This document shows positions 30,784 through 40,383 of a DNA stretch of 52,168 nucleotides, piece after piece. Position numbers and translations under genes: made by a program. The notes under the pieces were generated by a model. That model was not told where the DNA came from. It did no database searches and saw only the letters and a program-made list of their open reading frames with translations. Source of the DNA: Pseudomonadota bacterium (GTDB lineage: Bacteria > Pseudomonadota > Gammaproteobacteria > Xanthomonadales > Rhodanobacteraceae); the NCBI GenBank assembly GCA_021780735.1, contig JAJXYE010000121.1, forward strand, positions 1 to 52,168. Reading direction: 5' to 3'. Positions within the stretch are counted from its first letter, which is position 1, and the number at the start of each line of letters is the position of its first letter.

Positions 30784-31722
30784 ATGACTGATCACTTGAT
30801 GAAATCGGCCGCCGCGACAGGGTCGAAAAACATTAAGGCCGATGCACCACTGATAATCGAGGTGTCGAGCGCCGATGGCGCCCGGTTTGAATTGCTCGGC
30901 GTGGTTCCCACGCAGAGCTGGGATCGCTTGCTTTATTGGATGCCGGCGATGGGCATGCCGGCCAGGCATTATCTGCCATTGGCGCGGGCGCTGGCGCAAC
31001 GGGGTATCGCGGTGATCCTGCATGAATGGCGCGGCATCGGTTCCAGCACGCTGCGTGCGGGTCGCAAGCATGACTGGGGTTATCGCGAGTTGCTGCGTCA
31101 CGACATCGCGGCAGGCATGTCGGCGTTGCGCCAGCGCTGGCCACGGGCGAGCTGCTGGATGGGTGGGCACAGTCTCGGTGGCCAGCTGGGTCTGCTGTAT
31201 GCCAGCCTGCGTCCCGACGAGGTCGCGGGGCTGCTGCTGGTGGCCAGCGGCGCACCGTACTGGCGACGCTACCGCCATGGCTGGTTGCTGCGGGTGACGC
31301 TGCAACTGGCGCCGCTGCTGGCCGGTGTGCTCGGCTATCTGCCGGGTCGGCGGCTTCGCTTTGCCGGCAACGAGGCACGCGGGGTCATTGCCGACTGGGC
31401 TCGCAGCGGTCGCAGTGGGCGCTATGCCATCAGCGGCATGAGCGAGGATCTGGAACGTCATCTGGGCATGCTGCAGTTGCCCACGCTGGCGCTGCGACTG
31501 CGTGACGACTGGCTGGGCCCGGCCGGGTCGCTGGACTGGTTGCTGGGCAAGCTGCCGTCGGCGCCCTGCACACAGCAGCTGCTCGCGCCGCAGGATCTGG
31601 ATGGCCACCCCGCCGATCATTTCAGCTGGATGAAGAACCCCGAGCCCATTGCCTCACGCCTCGTCGCCTGGATCGATACGCAAAACGCTGCGTTCGACAC
31701 GGGCGAAGACCCGATCGCTTGA
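30784..31722 (+). CDS. alpha/beta hydrolase
   Basis: GGHSLGGQLGLLYASL nucleophile elbow; oxyanion region PAMGMPARHY. Confidence 0.83.
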   Translation: MTDHLMKSAAATGSKNIKADAPLIIEVSSADGARFELLGVVPTQSWDRLLYWMPAMGMPARHYLPLARALAQRGIAVILHEWRGIGSSTLRAGRKHDWGYRELLRHDIAAGMSALRQRWPRASCWMGGHSLGGQLGLLYASLRPDEVAGLLLVASGAPYWRRYRHGWLLRVTLQLAPLLAGVLGYLPGRRLRFAGNEARGVIADWARSGRSGRYAISGMSEDLERHLGMLQLPTLALRLRDDWLGPAGSLDWLLGKLPSAPCTQQLLAPQDLDGHPADHFSWMKNPEPIASRLVAWIDTQNAAFDTGEDPIA

Positions 31723-31777
31723 TTACCATCCCTCGCGCCTGCACCTATGCGGACTCGTCCCCTGCCGGAATTCCCCG

Positions 31778-32848
31778 ATGAATCTGTTTGAACCACTGAC
31801 CCAGCGCAGCCTGCGCCTTCGCAACCGCCTGATCGTGTCACCCATGTGCGAGTACTCGGCGGTCGATGGCGTGCCGAACGACTGGCATCTTGTTCACCTG
31901 GGCAGTCGCGCGGTCGGCGGCGCCGGCGCGGTGATCGCCGAGGCTACGGCAGTGTCGGCGCAGGGGCGCATCTCGCCGCAGGACACCGGCTTGTGGAATC
32001 AGGCGCAGGTCGATGCATGGCGGCCGATTACCAGGTTCATCAAGGCGCACGGCGCGGTCGCCGGCATACAGCTGGCGCATGCCGGACGCAAGGCCAGCAC
32101 GCTGCGGCCTTGGGACGGGCAGGGTCCGGTGCCCGCCGGACAAGGGGGTTGGCCGACCGTGGCACCATCGGCGTTGCCGTTCGACGCAGGCTGGAACGTG
32201 CCGCAGGCACTGGACGAGTCCGGCATCGAGGCGGTGATCGCGGACTTTCGCGCGGCGGCGCGACGCGCGCTGGACGCGGGCTTCGACTTGATCGAACTGC
32301 ATGCGGCCCACGGCTATCTGCTGCACCAGTTCCTGTCGCCATTGAGCAACCGGCGCGACGACCGCTACGGTGGCAGTGTCGAGCATCGCAGCCGACTCAC
32401 CCTTGAGGTGATCGCTGCGGTACGCGAAGTCTGGCCGGCCGAGCTGCCTTTGTGGCTGCGCATCTCGGCCACCGACTGGGCCCCGGCGGATGGCCCGCGC
32501 GGGTGGGATATCGAGCAGAGTGTGCAACTGGCGCAGCAGGCGAAGTCGCTTGGCGTGGATCTGATCGACGTCTCCAGCGGTGGCTTGCTGCCCCATGTCA
32601 GGATTCCGCTCGGGCCGGGTTACCAGGTGCCGTTCGCGGCGCAGATCCGTCGCGAAGCGGGCATTGCCACCGGCGCGGTCGGCCTGATCACCGAAGCCGG
32701 GCAGGCGGCGGCGATCGTCGCCAACGAGGAGGCCGACGTGGTGCTGATTGCCCGCGAGAGCCTGCGTGATCCGTACTTTCCTCGTCGCGCCGCCAGCGAA
32801 CTGGGCGAGAAGATTGATGCCCCGGCACAATACCAGCGGGCCTGGTAA
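31778..32848 (+). CDS. NADH:flavin oxidoreductase, Old Yellow Enzyme family (YqjM-like)
   Basis: RNRLIVSPMCEYSA, QLAHAGRKAST, HAAHGYLLHQFLSPLSNRRDDRYGGS. Confidence 0.93.
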   Translation: MNLFEPLTQRSLRLRNRLIVSPMCEYSAVDGVPNDWHLVHLGSRAVGGAGAVIAEATAVSAQGRISPQDTGLWNQAQVDAWRPITRFIKAHGAVAGIQLAHAGRKASTLRPWDGQGPVPAGQGGWPTVAPSALPFDAGWNVPQALDESGIEAVIADFRAAARRALDAGFDLIELHAAHGYLLHQFLSPLSNRRDDRYGGSVEHRSRLTLEVIAAVREVWPAELPLWLRISATDWAPADGPRGWDIEQSVQLAQQAKSLGVDLIDVSSGGLLPHVRIPLGPGYQVPFAAQIRREAGIATGAVGLITEAGQAAAIVANEEADVVLIARESLRDPYFPRRAASELGEKIDAPAQYQRAW

Positions 32849-32877
32849 GCGCGGTTCGAAACCCGACGGAGGACCTC

Positions 32878-33753
32878 ATGCATTTGCAACCCACCCTGAT
32901 CGACGGCCAGTTGCATGATCTCGGCGACGGCTTCAGCGTGCGCCGCATGCTGCCCATGATGCAGGCGCGGCATGTCGGACCGCTGGTTTTTTTCGACCAT
33001 TTCGGGCCGGTGGATTTCAGCGCCGGCAGCGGCATGGATGTGCGGCCGCACCCGCATATCGGGCTGGCCACGGTGAGCTGGCTGTTCGACGGAGCGATCC
33101 GTCATCGTGACAGCCTGGGCAGCGAGGTCGATATTCGCCCAGGCGAGGTGAACTGGATGACCGCCGGGCGCGGCATCGTGCACTCCGAGCGCACGCCGCC
33201 GGACGAACGCCGCGACGGCCAGCGCCTGCACGGGGTGCAGATATGGGTGGCCCTGCCGCAGGCAGACGCCGAGATCGCCCCGGAGTTTCACCATCATGAG
33301 CGCGCTGCGTTGCCGCAACTGCGCTGGCCTGGCATCGAGGTGGCGCTGATCGCCGGCAGCGCCTATGGCGAGCAGTCGCCGGTGCGGGTGTTTTCGCCGA
33401 TGTTCCTGCTCGAGGCGAAACTGGCGGCCGGCGCCGAGCTGGCGTGGCCGGCAGAGCACACCGAGCGTGGCATCTTCGTGGTTGAAGGCGGGGTCGACTG
33501 GAGTGATCTGCACATCGGCGGTGCGCAGATGGCGGTGCAGGCCGGCGTCTCGGCGGCACCGCTGAAGGCAAGTCAGGACAGCCGTCTGATCCTGTTCGGT
33601 GGTGCGCCACTGGATGGCGAACGCCACCTGTGGTGGAACTTCGTGGCCAGCTCGCTTGAGCGCATCGAGCAGGCCAAGGCCGACTGGCAGGCGCAGGCCT
33701 TCGGCACGGTGCCTGGCGACGAGGATGAGTTCATCCCGCTGCCGCCGGGCTGA
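32878..33753 (+). CDS. pirin family protein
   Basis: LVFFDHFGPVDFSAGSGMDVRPHPHIGLATVSWLFDGAIRHRDSLGSEVDIRPGEVNWMTAGRGIVHSE. Confidence 0.94.
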   Translation: MHLQPTLIDGQLHDLGDGFSVRRMLPMMQARHVGPLVFFDHFGPVDFSAGSGMDVRPHPHIGLATVSWLFDGAIRHRDSLGSEVDIRPGEVNWMTAGRGIVHSERTPPDERRDGQRLHGVQIWVALPQADAEIAPEFHHHERAALPQLRWPGIEVALIAGSAYGEQSPVRVFSPMFLLEAKLAAGAELAWPAEHTERGIFVVEGGVDWSDLHIGGAQMAVQAGVSAAPLKASQDSRLILFGGAPLDGERHLWWNFVASSLERIEQAKADWQAQAFGTVPGDEDEFIPLPPG

Positions 33754-33824
33754 CCCGGCAGCTTGCACCGACGTGCCGGCCGTAGCACGCTCAGCCGATC
33801 GACCTTGCCAATGCGGAGCCCAGC

Positions 33825-34127
33825 ATGTCCGGTTTCAGCAGCTTCAGCGAGTTCTATCCGTTCTACCTGGGTGAACACAGCAATCGCCACTGTCGGCGGC
33901 TGCACTTCATCGGCAGCAGTCTGGTGCTGGCCGTGCTGATGCTGGCGCTGCTCAGCGGCCAGGCGCGCTGGCTATGGCTGATGCCGCTGGCCGGTTACGG
34001 CTGCGCATGGATCGGCCATTTCGTGTTCGAGAAGAACCGCCCGGCCACTTTCAGCCATCCGCTGTACAGCCTGCTCGGCGACTGGGTGATGTACGGCCAG
34101 ATGCTGCGCGGCAAGGTTTCCTTCTAA
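33825..34127 (+). CDS. Mpo1/DUF962-like membrane protein
   Basis: YPFYLGEHSNRHCRRLHFIGSSL, WIGHFVFEKNRPATFSHPLYSLLGDWVMY. Confidence 0.88.
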   Translation: MSGFSSFSEFYPFYLGEHSNRHCRRLHFIGSSLVLAVLMLALLSGQARWLWLMPLAGYGCAWIGHFVFEKNRPATFSHPLYSLLGDWVMYGQMLRGKVSF

Positions 34128-34146
34128 GGTTGCCCTGACCGTTCGG

Positions 34147-34536
34147 TCAGCGGTATTTCTCGTGGCAGCTCTTGCAGGCCTGGTTGATCGGCATGATCAC
34201 GGCGGCCAGTGCCGGGCAATCGGCAGGTGCGGCCTGCAGGGCCAGCTGCAGCTTGTTCTGCAGGTTGTCGGCTGCAGCGGCAAAGGGTTTGTCGGCCATG
34301 CCGAATACCGGCACGATGTCGGTCGCCGTCGACTGCAGGCGCAGCAGATGCTGCTGGATTTTCGCCACGTCGCACTGCTTCGCCTTCAACGCATGACCCA
34401 GTTCGCCCATGTGGTATCCCATGGTGTGCATGACGGCCTTGGGCATCGGGTTGCGTTGGCTCAGCGCGTTCATCACGTTCACCGTGCCGATCACACCGAT
34501 GATCAGGCCCAGCAGTATCAGAAGAGCGACGCGCAT
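34147..34536 (-). CDS. cytochrome c'-like exported/anchored protein
   Basis: N-terminal TM MRVALLILLGLIIGVIGTVNV; C-terminal CKSCHEKYR heme-binding motif. Confidence 0.75.
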   Translation of the reverse strand: MRVALLILLGLIIGVIGTVNVMNALSQRNPMPKAVMHTMGYHMGELGHALKAKQCDVAKIQQHLLRLQSTATDIVPVFGMADKPFAAAADNLQNKLQLALQAAPADCPALAAVIMPINQACKSCHEKYR

Positions 34537-34694
34537 GCAGGTAATCCTCAGGTGGCAGGGAACAGGCCGGCAGCATAACCCGGTGCACCGCGTGACATCC
34601 ATGCTGGCGCGGTAAAATAGGCCGATGACCATCCGCTGGAACTACCCGTGATAATTGCCAAGCCCCATCGCATGACGCGCTTTCGGTTGCCGAC

Positions 34695-35480
34695 ATGAGC
34701 GGCGCCGATGATCTGGCAGAGCGTTTCGCCGGGGTCGAACGTCTCTACGGCAGCGGCAGCGTGGCGCGGTTTGGCCAGGCGCATGTGTGCGTGATCGGCG
34801 TCGGCGGCGTCGGCTCCTGGGCGGCCGAGGCGCTGGCACGCAGCGGGGTGGGCCGACTTACCCTGATCGATGCCGACGACATCTGCGTGTCCAACACCAA
34901 CCGCCAGTTGCACGCGCTGGACGGCGAGTACGGCAAGCCCAAGGTCGGCGTGATGGCGGCTCGCGCGCACGCGATCAACCCGGCGATCCGGCTCGAGGCG
35001 ATCGAGCGCTTCCTCACCACCTCCACGCTGGACGAGCTGCTCGATCGCGGCTACGACGTGGTGCTCGATGCCTGCGATGCGTTCCGGGTGAAGCTGGAGA
35101 CGATCGCCTGGTGCCGCCGGCGCAAGCTGCCGATCGTCAGCGTGGGCTCGGCCGGCGGGCGCACCGACTCCACCCAGATCCGCGTGCGCGATCTTTCGCG
35201 CACCGAGCACGACGCGATGTTCAGCCTGATCCGCAAGAAGCTCCGCACCGACTTCAATTTTCCGCGCAACCCGGATCGCTACTTTGGTGTGTCGGCCGTC
35301 TATTCGCTGCAGAACGTGCAGTACCCGCAGCCCGACGGCACGGTGTGCGGTACCCGGCCACCGGGTAGCGATGCGTTGAATCTGGCTTGCGGCGGCGGTC
35401 TGGGGGCAGCCACCCACATCACCGGCGCGTTTGCATTTGCGGCGGTGGGCAAGGTACTCGAGAAGCTTCTGGAGAGGTAG
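34695..35480 (+). CDS. tcdA: tRNA threonylcarbamoyladenosine dehydratase (ThiF/CsdL family)
   Basis: VCVIGVGGVGSWAAEALARSGVGRLTLIDADDICVSNTNRQLHAL. Confidence 0.93.
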   Translation: MSGADDLAERFAGVERLYGSGSVARFGQAHVCVIGVGGVGSWAAEALARSGVGRLTLIDADDICVSNTNRQLHALDGEYGKPKVGVMAARAHAINPAIRLEAIERFLTTSTLDELLDRGYDVVLDACDAFRVKLETIAWCRRRKLPIVSVGSAGGRTDSTQIRVRDLSRTEHDAMFSLIRKKLRTDFNFPRNPDRYFGVSAVYSLQNVQYPQPDGTVCGTRPPGSDALNLACGGGLGAATHITGAFAFAAVGKVLEKLLER

Positions 35481-35600
35481 GAGCGCACCCTGTGCGCGAT
35501 GCCTTTGCCTTGATGAATCACAGGCATCGCGCACAGGGTGCGCTCCTACGGGTGCTTTTTTGCCAGGCGCACAGGGTGCGCTCCTACGGGCGCTTTTTTA
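35477..35600. repeat. REP-like element: perfect 28-bp inverted repeat plus a 39-bp-period partial tandem copy
   Basis: GTAGGAGCGCACCCTGTGCGCGATGCCT (35477-35504) / AGGCATCGCGCACAGGGTGCGCTCCTAC (35522-35549); GCGCACAGGGTGCGCTCCTACGGG[T/C]GCTTTTTT repeated at 35529 and 35568. Confidence 0.92.
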
Positions 35601-36338
35601 CCAACCCATGTACTGCCCGCCATTGATCGCCAGGTTGGCGCCGGTCATCCAGGCGGTTTCCTCGCGGGTGAGGAAGGCCACGGCGTGGGCGATTTCATCC
35701 GGCCTGCCGAGGCGGCCGACCGGGATCTGCGCCACGATCTTCTCGCGCACTTCCTCGGGCACGGCCATCACCATGTCGGTGCCCACGTAGCCGGGCGAGA
35801 CGGTGTTGACGGTGATGCCGAACTTCGCGTTCTCCTGCGCCAGCGAGATGGTGAAGCCGTGCATGCCGGCCTTGGCGGCGGCGTAGTTGGCCTGGCCGTA
35901 CTGGCCCTTCTGGCCGTTGATCGAGCTGATCTGCACCACGCGACCCCACTTGCGCGCACGCATGCCTTCGATCACCGGTCGGGTGACGTTGAAGCAGGCA
36001 TTCAGGTTGGTGTTGATCACGTCGGTCCACTGCTGGTAATTCATCTTGTGGAAGGTGGTGTCGCGGGTGATGCCTGCGTTGTTGACCAGGATCTCCACCG
36101 GCCCGCATTTCTCCTCGATCACGCGCGCCATGGCGACGCAGGCTTCCGGATCGGTGACGTCGGCTTGCACCATGCACACCTCGATGCCGTCCTTTGCCAT
36201 CGCTGCCCGCCAGGCCTCGGCCTTGGCTTCATCGCGATAGTTGGTGGCAACCTTGTGACCCTGCCCCGCGAGGTAGCGGATGATGGCGCTGCCAATACCG
36301 CCGGTGCCGCCCGTAACCAATGCTGTGCGCTGGGTCAT
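35598..36338 (-). CDS. phbB: acetoacetyl-CoA reductase (SDR family)
   Basis: MTQRTALVTGGTGGIGSAIIRYLA, NNAGITRDTTFHKM, SSINGQKGQYGQANYAAAKAG, GYVGTDMV, INGGQYMGW. Confidence 0.92.
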   Translation of the reverse strand: MTQRTALVTGGTGGIGSAIIRYLAGQGHKVATNYRDEAKAEAWRAAMAKDGIEVCMVQADVTDPEACVAMARVIEEKCGPVEILVNNAGITRDTTFHKMNYQQWTDVINTNLNACFNVTRPVIEGMRARKWGRVVQISSINGQKGQYGQANYAAAKAGMHGFTISLAQENAKFGITVNTVSPGYVGTDMVMAVPEEVREKIVAQIPVGRLGRPDEIAHAVAFLTREETAWMTGANLAINGGQYMGW

Positions 36339-36452
36339 GTCTTCTCTCTCCTGTGAGTTGAAACCAAGCCTGGGGGGGGAACCGCCATCATCGCCACCGA
36401 TTGCTGCAGCACGTGGTCAACGGCATGCGGTTTGCGTTCTCTTTATAGCCGG

Positions 36453-37319
36453 TCAGGCGACAGAATTACCGCTGCAATGCGGCATCACCGCCGGATCGAA
36501 GCCGGCCAGGGCATGCGCGAGCAGGCCGCCCACGCCGATGACGGTGTCCGGCAGGGGCTGCCGCAGGAAGGCCAGTGCGCGGCGCAGCGCCGGCGTGGGT
36601 TCGGCCGGGTCGATCGGCCAGGCGTGCGCGGTCTTTGACAACTTGTTGCCTTGCGCATCGAGCACCAGCGGCAGGTGTCGATAGCGGACGGCGGGCAGGC
36701 CGAGGCAGCCGCGCAACCAGATTTGCCGGGCAGTGGATTCGAGCAGATCCTGGCCGCGCACCACCTCGGTGATCTGCTGAAACGCATCGTCGACCACGCA
36801 GGCCAACTGGTAGGAGTAGAAGCCGTCAGCGCGGCGTATCACGAAGTCGCCGACCGTCTCGCGCAGGTTCTCGTGCTGCGGCCCCTGCAACGCGTCGTCA
36901 AAGGTCACCTCGACGTCCGGTACGCGCAGGCGCCAGGCCGGGACGCGGTCGGCATGGGCCGCCGCGAGGCATTGCCCGTCACGATGGATGCCGCCGCCGG
37001 CAGCCAGTTCGCTGCGGCTGCAACTGCAGGGAAACACCCGGCCGGCCGCGCGCAATTGCTCGAACGCGGCGTCGTAGGCGGCCAGCCGCGTCGACTGGAA
37101 CAGCGGTGGCTCATCGGCAACCAGGCCGAATGCCGCCAGCGTGGCGAGGATACCGGCTGCCGCGCCGGGCACCTCGCGCGGAGGGTCGATATCCTCCACC
37201 CGCACCAGCCATTGCCCGCCGGCATGGCGCGCGCAGAGCCAACTGCCGACGGCTGCCACCAGCGAGCCGAAATGCAGTTGTCCGGTGGGTGAAGGAGCAA
37301 ACCGGCCGCGGTAGGTCAT
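36453..37319 (-). CDS. gluQ: glutamyl-Q tRNA(Asp) synthetase
   Basis: RGRFAPSPTGQLHFGSLVAAVGSWL (HIGH-like), QGNKLSK (KMSKS-like), short form without anticodon domain. Confidence 0.93.
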   Translation of the reverse strand: MTYRGRFAPSPTGQLHFGSLVAAVGSWLCARHAGGQWLVRVEDIDPPREVPGAAAGILATLAAFGLVADEPPLFQSTRLAAYDAAFEQLRAAGRVFPCSCSRSELAAGGGIHRDGQCLAAAHADRVPAWRLRVPDVEVTFDDALQGPQHENLRETVGDFVIRRADGFYSYQLACVVDDAFQQITEVVRGQDLLESTARQIWLRGCLGLPAVRYRHLPLVLDAQGNKLSKTAHAWPIDPAEPTPALRRALAFLRQPLPDTVIGVGGLLAHALAGFDPAVMPHCSGNSVA

Positions 37320-37421
37320 TGCGTCATTTTAGGGTGATTCGCAAGTCGATCGCAGCGAACCACTCGCCCCAAAACCGCTCCGGGAGGTGGCCGAAAGCGA
37401 AGCTGTGCGGGCCGTCACACC

Positions 37422-37449
37422 CTTGAAACGGCGATCGCGCGCCCCGAAT
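37422..37449 (+). promoter_or_regulatory. putative sigma-32 (RpoH) type promoter upstream of htpX
   Basis: CTTGAAA - 13 nt - CCCCGAAT; upstream TCACACC extends the -35 match. Confidence 0.65.
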
Positions 37450-37510
37450 AATCGGTGGCGGCTCAAGCCGCGCTCAATCGGCATGACTACCCGCTGCAAA
37501 GGAGACCGCT

Positions 37511-38407
37511 GTGCGTCGTATTGGCCTGTTCATCGCTACCAACCTCGCCGTCCTGCTGCTGCTGAGCATCGTGTGCCGGATCTTCGGCATCGATCAGCTC
37601 GCGGCCAGCCACCGCTATGGCGGCATGGGCGGTCTGCTGGCCTTTGCTGCCGTATTCGGCATGGGCGGCGCCTTCATCTCGCTGGCCTTGTCCAAGTGGA
37701 TGGCCAGGATGTCCACCGGTGCGCGCGTGATCGAGCAACCGCAAAACGAGACCGAGCGCTGGCTGGTTGACACGGTACGGCGTCATGCACAGAACGCCGG
37801 CATCGGCATGCCCGAGGTGGCGATCTACGATGCGCCGGAAATGAATGCTTTCGCCACCGGCATGACCAGGAACAGCGCGTTGGTGGCAGTCAGCAGCGGC
37901 TTGCTGCAGCAAATGGATCGCGATCAGGTCACTGCCGTGCTGGGGCATGAGATCGGTCACGTCGCCAATGGTGACATGGTCACCCTGACCCTGATCCAGG
38001 GCGTACTCAACACGCTGGTGATTCTGGCCGCGCGGGTGGTCGGCAACCTGGTCGACAACTGGCTCTCCGGTGGCCGCAGCGAAAACCGTGGCGGCGGCCT
38101 GGGCTACTTCGTGGTGGTGATGGTGCTGCAGATGGTGTTCGGTCTGTTCGCCTCGATGATCGTGGCGGCATTCTCGCGCTGGCGCGAGTTCCGCGCCGAT
38201 GCCGCCGGGGCCAGGTTCGCCGGTCGTGGTTCGATGATCTCCGCCCTGCAGCGGCTGCAGGTCAATCATGGTGCCAGTACGCTGCCCAACACGATTGCCG
38301 CATTCGGCATCTCCGGCCCGCTGGCCGAGGGCTTCAAGCGCCTGTTCATGAGCCATCCGCCACTGGAAGAGCGCATCGCCGCGCTGCGCAACCTTGAGGC
38401 CGCCTGA
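37511..38407 (+). CDS. htpX: protease HtpX
   Basis: GHEIGHVANGDMVTLTLIQGVLNT (HExxH), multiple TM segments, SHPPLEERIAAL. Confidence 0.95.
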   Translation: MRRIGLFIATNLAVLLLLSIVCRIFGIDQLAASHRYGGMGGLLAFAAVFGMGGAFISLALSKWMARMSTGARVIEQPQNETERWLVDTVRRHAQNAGIGMPEVAIYDAPEMNAFATGMTRNSALVAVSSGLLQQMDRDQVTAVLGHEIGHVANGDMVTLTLIQGVLNTLVILAARVVGNLVDNWLSGGRSENRGGGLGYFVVVMVLQMVFGLFASMIVAAFSRWREFRADAAGARFAGRGSMISALQRLQVNHGASTLPNTIAAFGISGPLAEGFKRLFMSHPPLEERIAALRNLEAA

Positions 38408-38460
38408 GCGGCCGCCACCCTTTCATACATCACGTCAATGCAAGTCTGGAACAGCCACCT

Positions 38461-40329
38461 ATGAACGCACCCGCCGAAACCCGCAAATTCGAAGCCGAAG
38501 TCGCCCAGGTCCTGCACCTGGTCACCCACTCGCTTTACTCGCACAAGGAGATCTTCCTGCGCGAGCTGATCTCCAACGCTTCGGACGCCTGCGACAAGCT
38601 GCGCTTCGAGTCGATCGCCAACCCGGCCTTGTCCGCCGGCGACAGCGAGCTGCACATCGACGTGAGCTGGGACGAAGAAGCGCGCACCGTCACCGTGCGC
38701 GACAACGGTATCGGCATGACCCGCGACGAAGTGGTGGCGAACATCGGCACCATCGCCAGCTCCGGCACCCGCCGCTTCCTTGAGGCGATGTCGGGTGAGC
38801 AAAAGGCGGACGCGCGCCTGATCGGGCAGTTCGGCGTGGGCTTCTATTCCGCCTTCGTGGTGGCCGACAAGGTCACCGTGATCAGCCGTCGCGCCGACGC
38901 GCCGGAGAGCGACGGTGTGAAGTGGGAAAGCGACGGCAAGGGCGAGTACTCGCTGGAGCAGGTCGATCAGCCGCAGCGCGGCACCGCGGTGATCCTGCAC
39001 CTGAAGGCCGACGAGGACGAGTTCCTCAAGGGCTGGCAGCTGAAGTCGCTGATCCGCAAGTACTCCGATCACGTCGCGTTCCCGATTCGCATGCCGGTCG
39101 AGAAGGACGGCAAGCCGACCGACGAATTCGAGAGCACCAACGCCGCTTCGGCCCTGTGGACCAAGCCGAAGAGCGATATCTCCGACGACGACTACCAGGG
39201 CTTCTACAAGTCGCTGGGTCACGACTTCAACGACGCGCTGGCCTGGACCCACAACCGGGTCGAGGGAAGCCAGAGTTTCACCACCTTGTTGTATCTGCCT
39301 TCGCAGCCGCCCTTCGACTTGATGATGGGCGGGCGCGACGAACGCAAGGGGCTCAAGCTGTACATCAAGCGCGTGTTCGTGATGGACGCGGCCGAGGAGC
39401 TGCTGCCGAACTACCTGCGCTTCGTGCGCGGCGTGGTCGATGCCGACGATCTGCCGCTCAACGTAAGCCGCGAGCTGCTGCAGAAAAACCGCCAGCTCGA
39501 TCGCATCAAGGCCGCCTGCGTCAAGCGCGTGCTCGACCTGATCGAGAAGCTGGCCAGGGACGAGCCGGAGAAGTTCGCCACCTTCTACAAGGCCTTCGGC
39601 AACACGCTCAAGGAAGGCATCAGCGAAGACGCCAACAACCGCGAGCGCATCGCCAAGCTGCTGCGCTTTGCCAGCACCAAGGGCGATGGCACCGCGCAGA
39701 ACGTGTCGCTGGACGACTACATCGGCCGCATGGCCGTCGGCCAGGATGCGATCTGGTACATCACCGCCGACAGCTACAAGGCCGCAGCCGGCAGCCCGCA
39801 ACTGGAGGCGTTCAAGGCCAAGGACATTGAAGTGCTGCTTATGTCCGACCGCATCGACGAGTGGATGATCGGTTCGCTCGCCGAGTACGAAGGAAAGAAG
39901 CTCAAGAGCGTAGCCAAGGGCGAGGTGCCGCTGGACGAGGCCGACAAGAAGAAGCAGGAAGAGGCCACGAAGGAAGCCGAGCCGCTGCTGAAGAGGCTCA
40001 AGGAGCTGCTCGGCGATCGCGTGGGCGACGTCAAGGTGTCCGCCCGCCTCACCGACTCGCCGTCGTGCCTGGCGCTGTCCGACTACGAAATGGCGCCGCA
40101 CCTGGCACGCCTGTTGCGCGAGGCCGGTCAGGACATGCCCGAGTCCAGGCCGACGCTGGAGATCAATCCGGCGCACGCGCTGGTCAAGCGGGTCCAGGCC
40201 GAGGCCGACGAGGGCAAGGCGCGTGATCTGGCCACCTTGCTGCTGGAGCAGGCGGAGATTTCCGCCGGGGCGCAGTTGCCGGATCCGGCGGCGTTCGTGC
40301 AGCGAATGAACCGGGTGTTGCTGGGCTGA
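38461..40329 (+). CDS. htpG: molecular chaperone HtpG (Hsp90)
   Basis: SLYSHKEIFLRELISNASDACDKLR, DNGIGMTRDEVVANIGTIASSGT, GQFGVGFYSAFVVAD. Confidence 0.97.
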   Translation: MNAPAETRKFEAEVAQVLHLVTHSLYSHKEIFLRELISNASDACDKLRFESIANPALSAGDSELHIDVSWDEEARTVTVRDNGIGMTRDEVVANIGTIASSGTRRFLEAMSGEQKADARLIGQFGVGFYSAFVVADKVTVISRRADAPESDGVKWESDGKGEYSLEQVDQPQRGTAVILHLKADEDEFLKGWQLKSLIRKYSDHVAFPIRMPVEKDGKPTDEFESTNAASALWTKPKSDISDDDYQGFYKSLGHDFNDALAWTHNRVEGSQSFTTLLYLPSQPPFDLMMGGRDERKGLKLYIKRVFVMDAAEELLPNYLRFVRGVVDADDLPLNVSRELLQKNRQLDRIKAACVKRVLDLIEKLARDEPEKFATFYKAFGNTLKEGISEDANNRERIAKLLRFASTKGDGTAQNVSLDDYIGRMAVGQDAIWYITADSYKAAAGSPQLEAFKAKDIEVLLMSDRIDEWMIGSLAEYEGKKLKSVAKGEVPLDEADKKKQEEATKEAEPLLKRLKELLGDRVGDVKVSARLTDSPSCLALSDYEMAPHLARLLREAGQDMPESRPTLEINPAHALVKRVQAEADEGKARDLATLLLEQAEISAGAQLPDPAAFVQRMNRVLLG

Positions 40330-40353
40330 GGCGCAGCACCGCTGGTCGACATG

Positions 40354-40383
40354 AAAAGGCCCGCCAGTCGGCGGGCCTTTTCT
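40354..40383 (+). terminator. intrinsic terminator after htpG
   Basis: AAAAGGCCCGCC-AGT-CGGCGGGCCTTTT. Confidence 0.88.

Noticed and set aside
38266-40176. 636-aa minus-strand ORF
   Set aside because: Entirely antisense to htpG/htpX; Leu/Val/His-rich shadow of the codon-biased coding strand.
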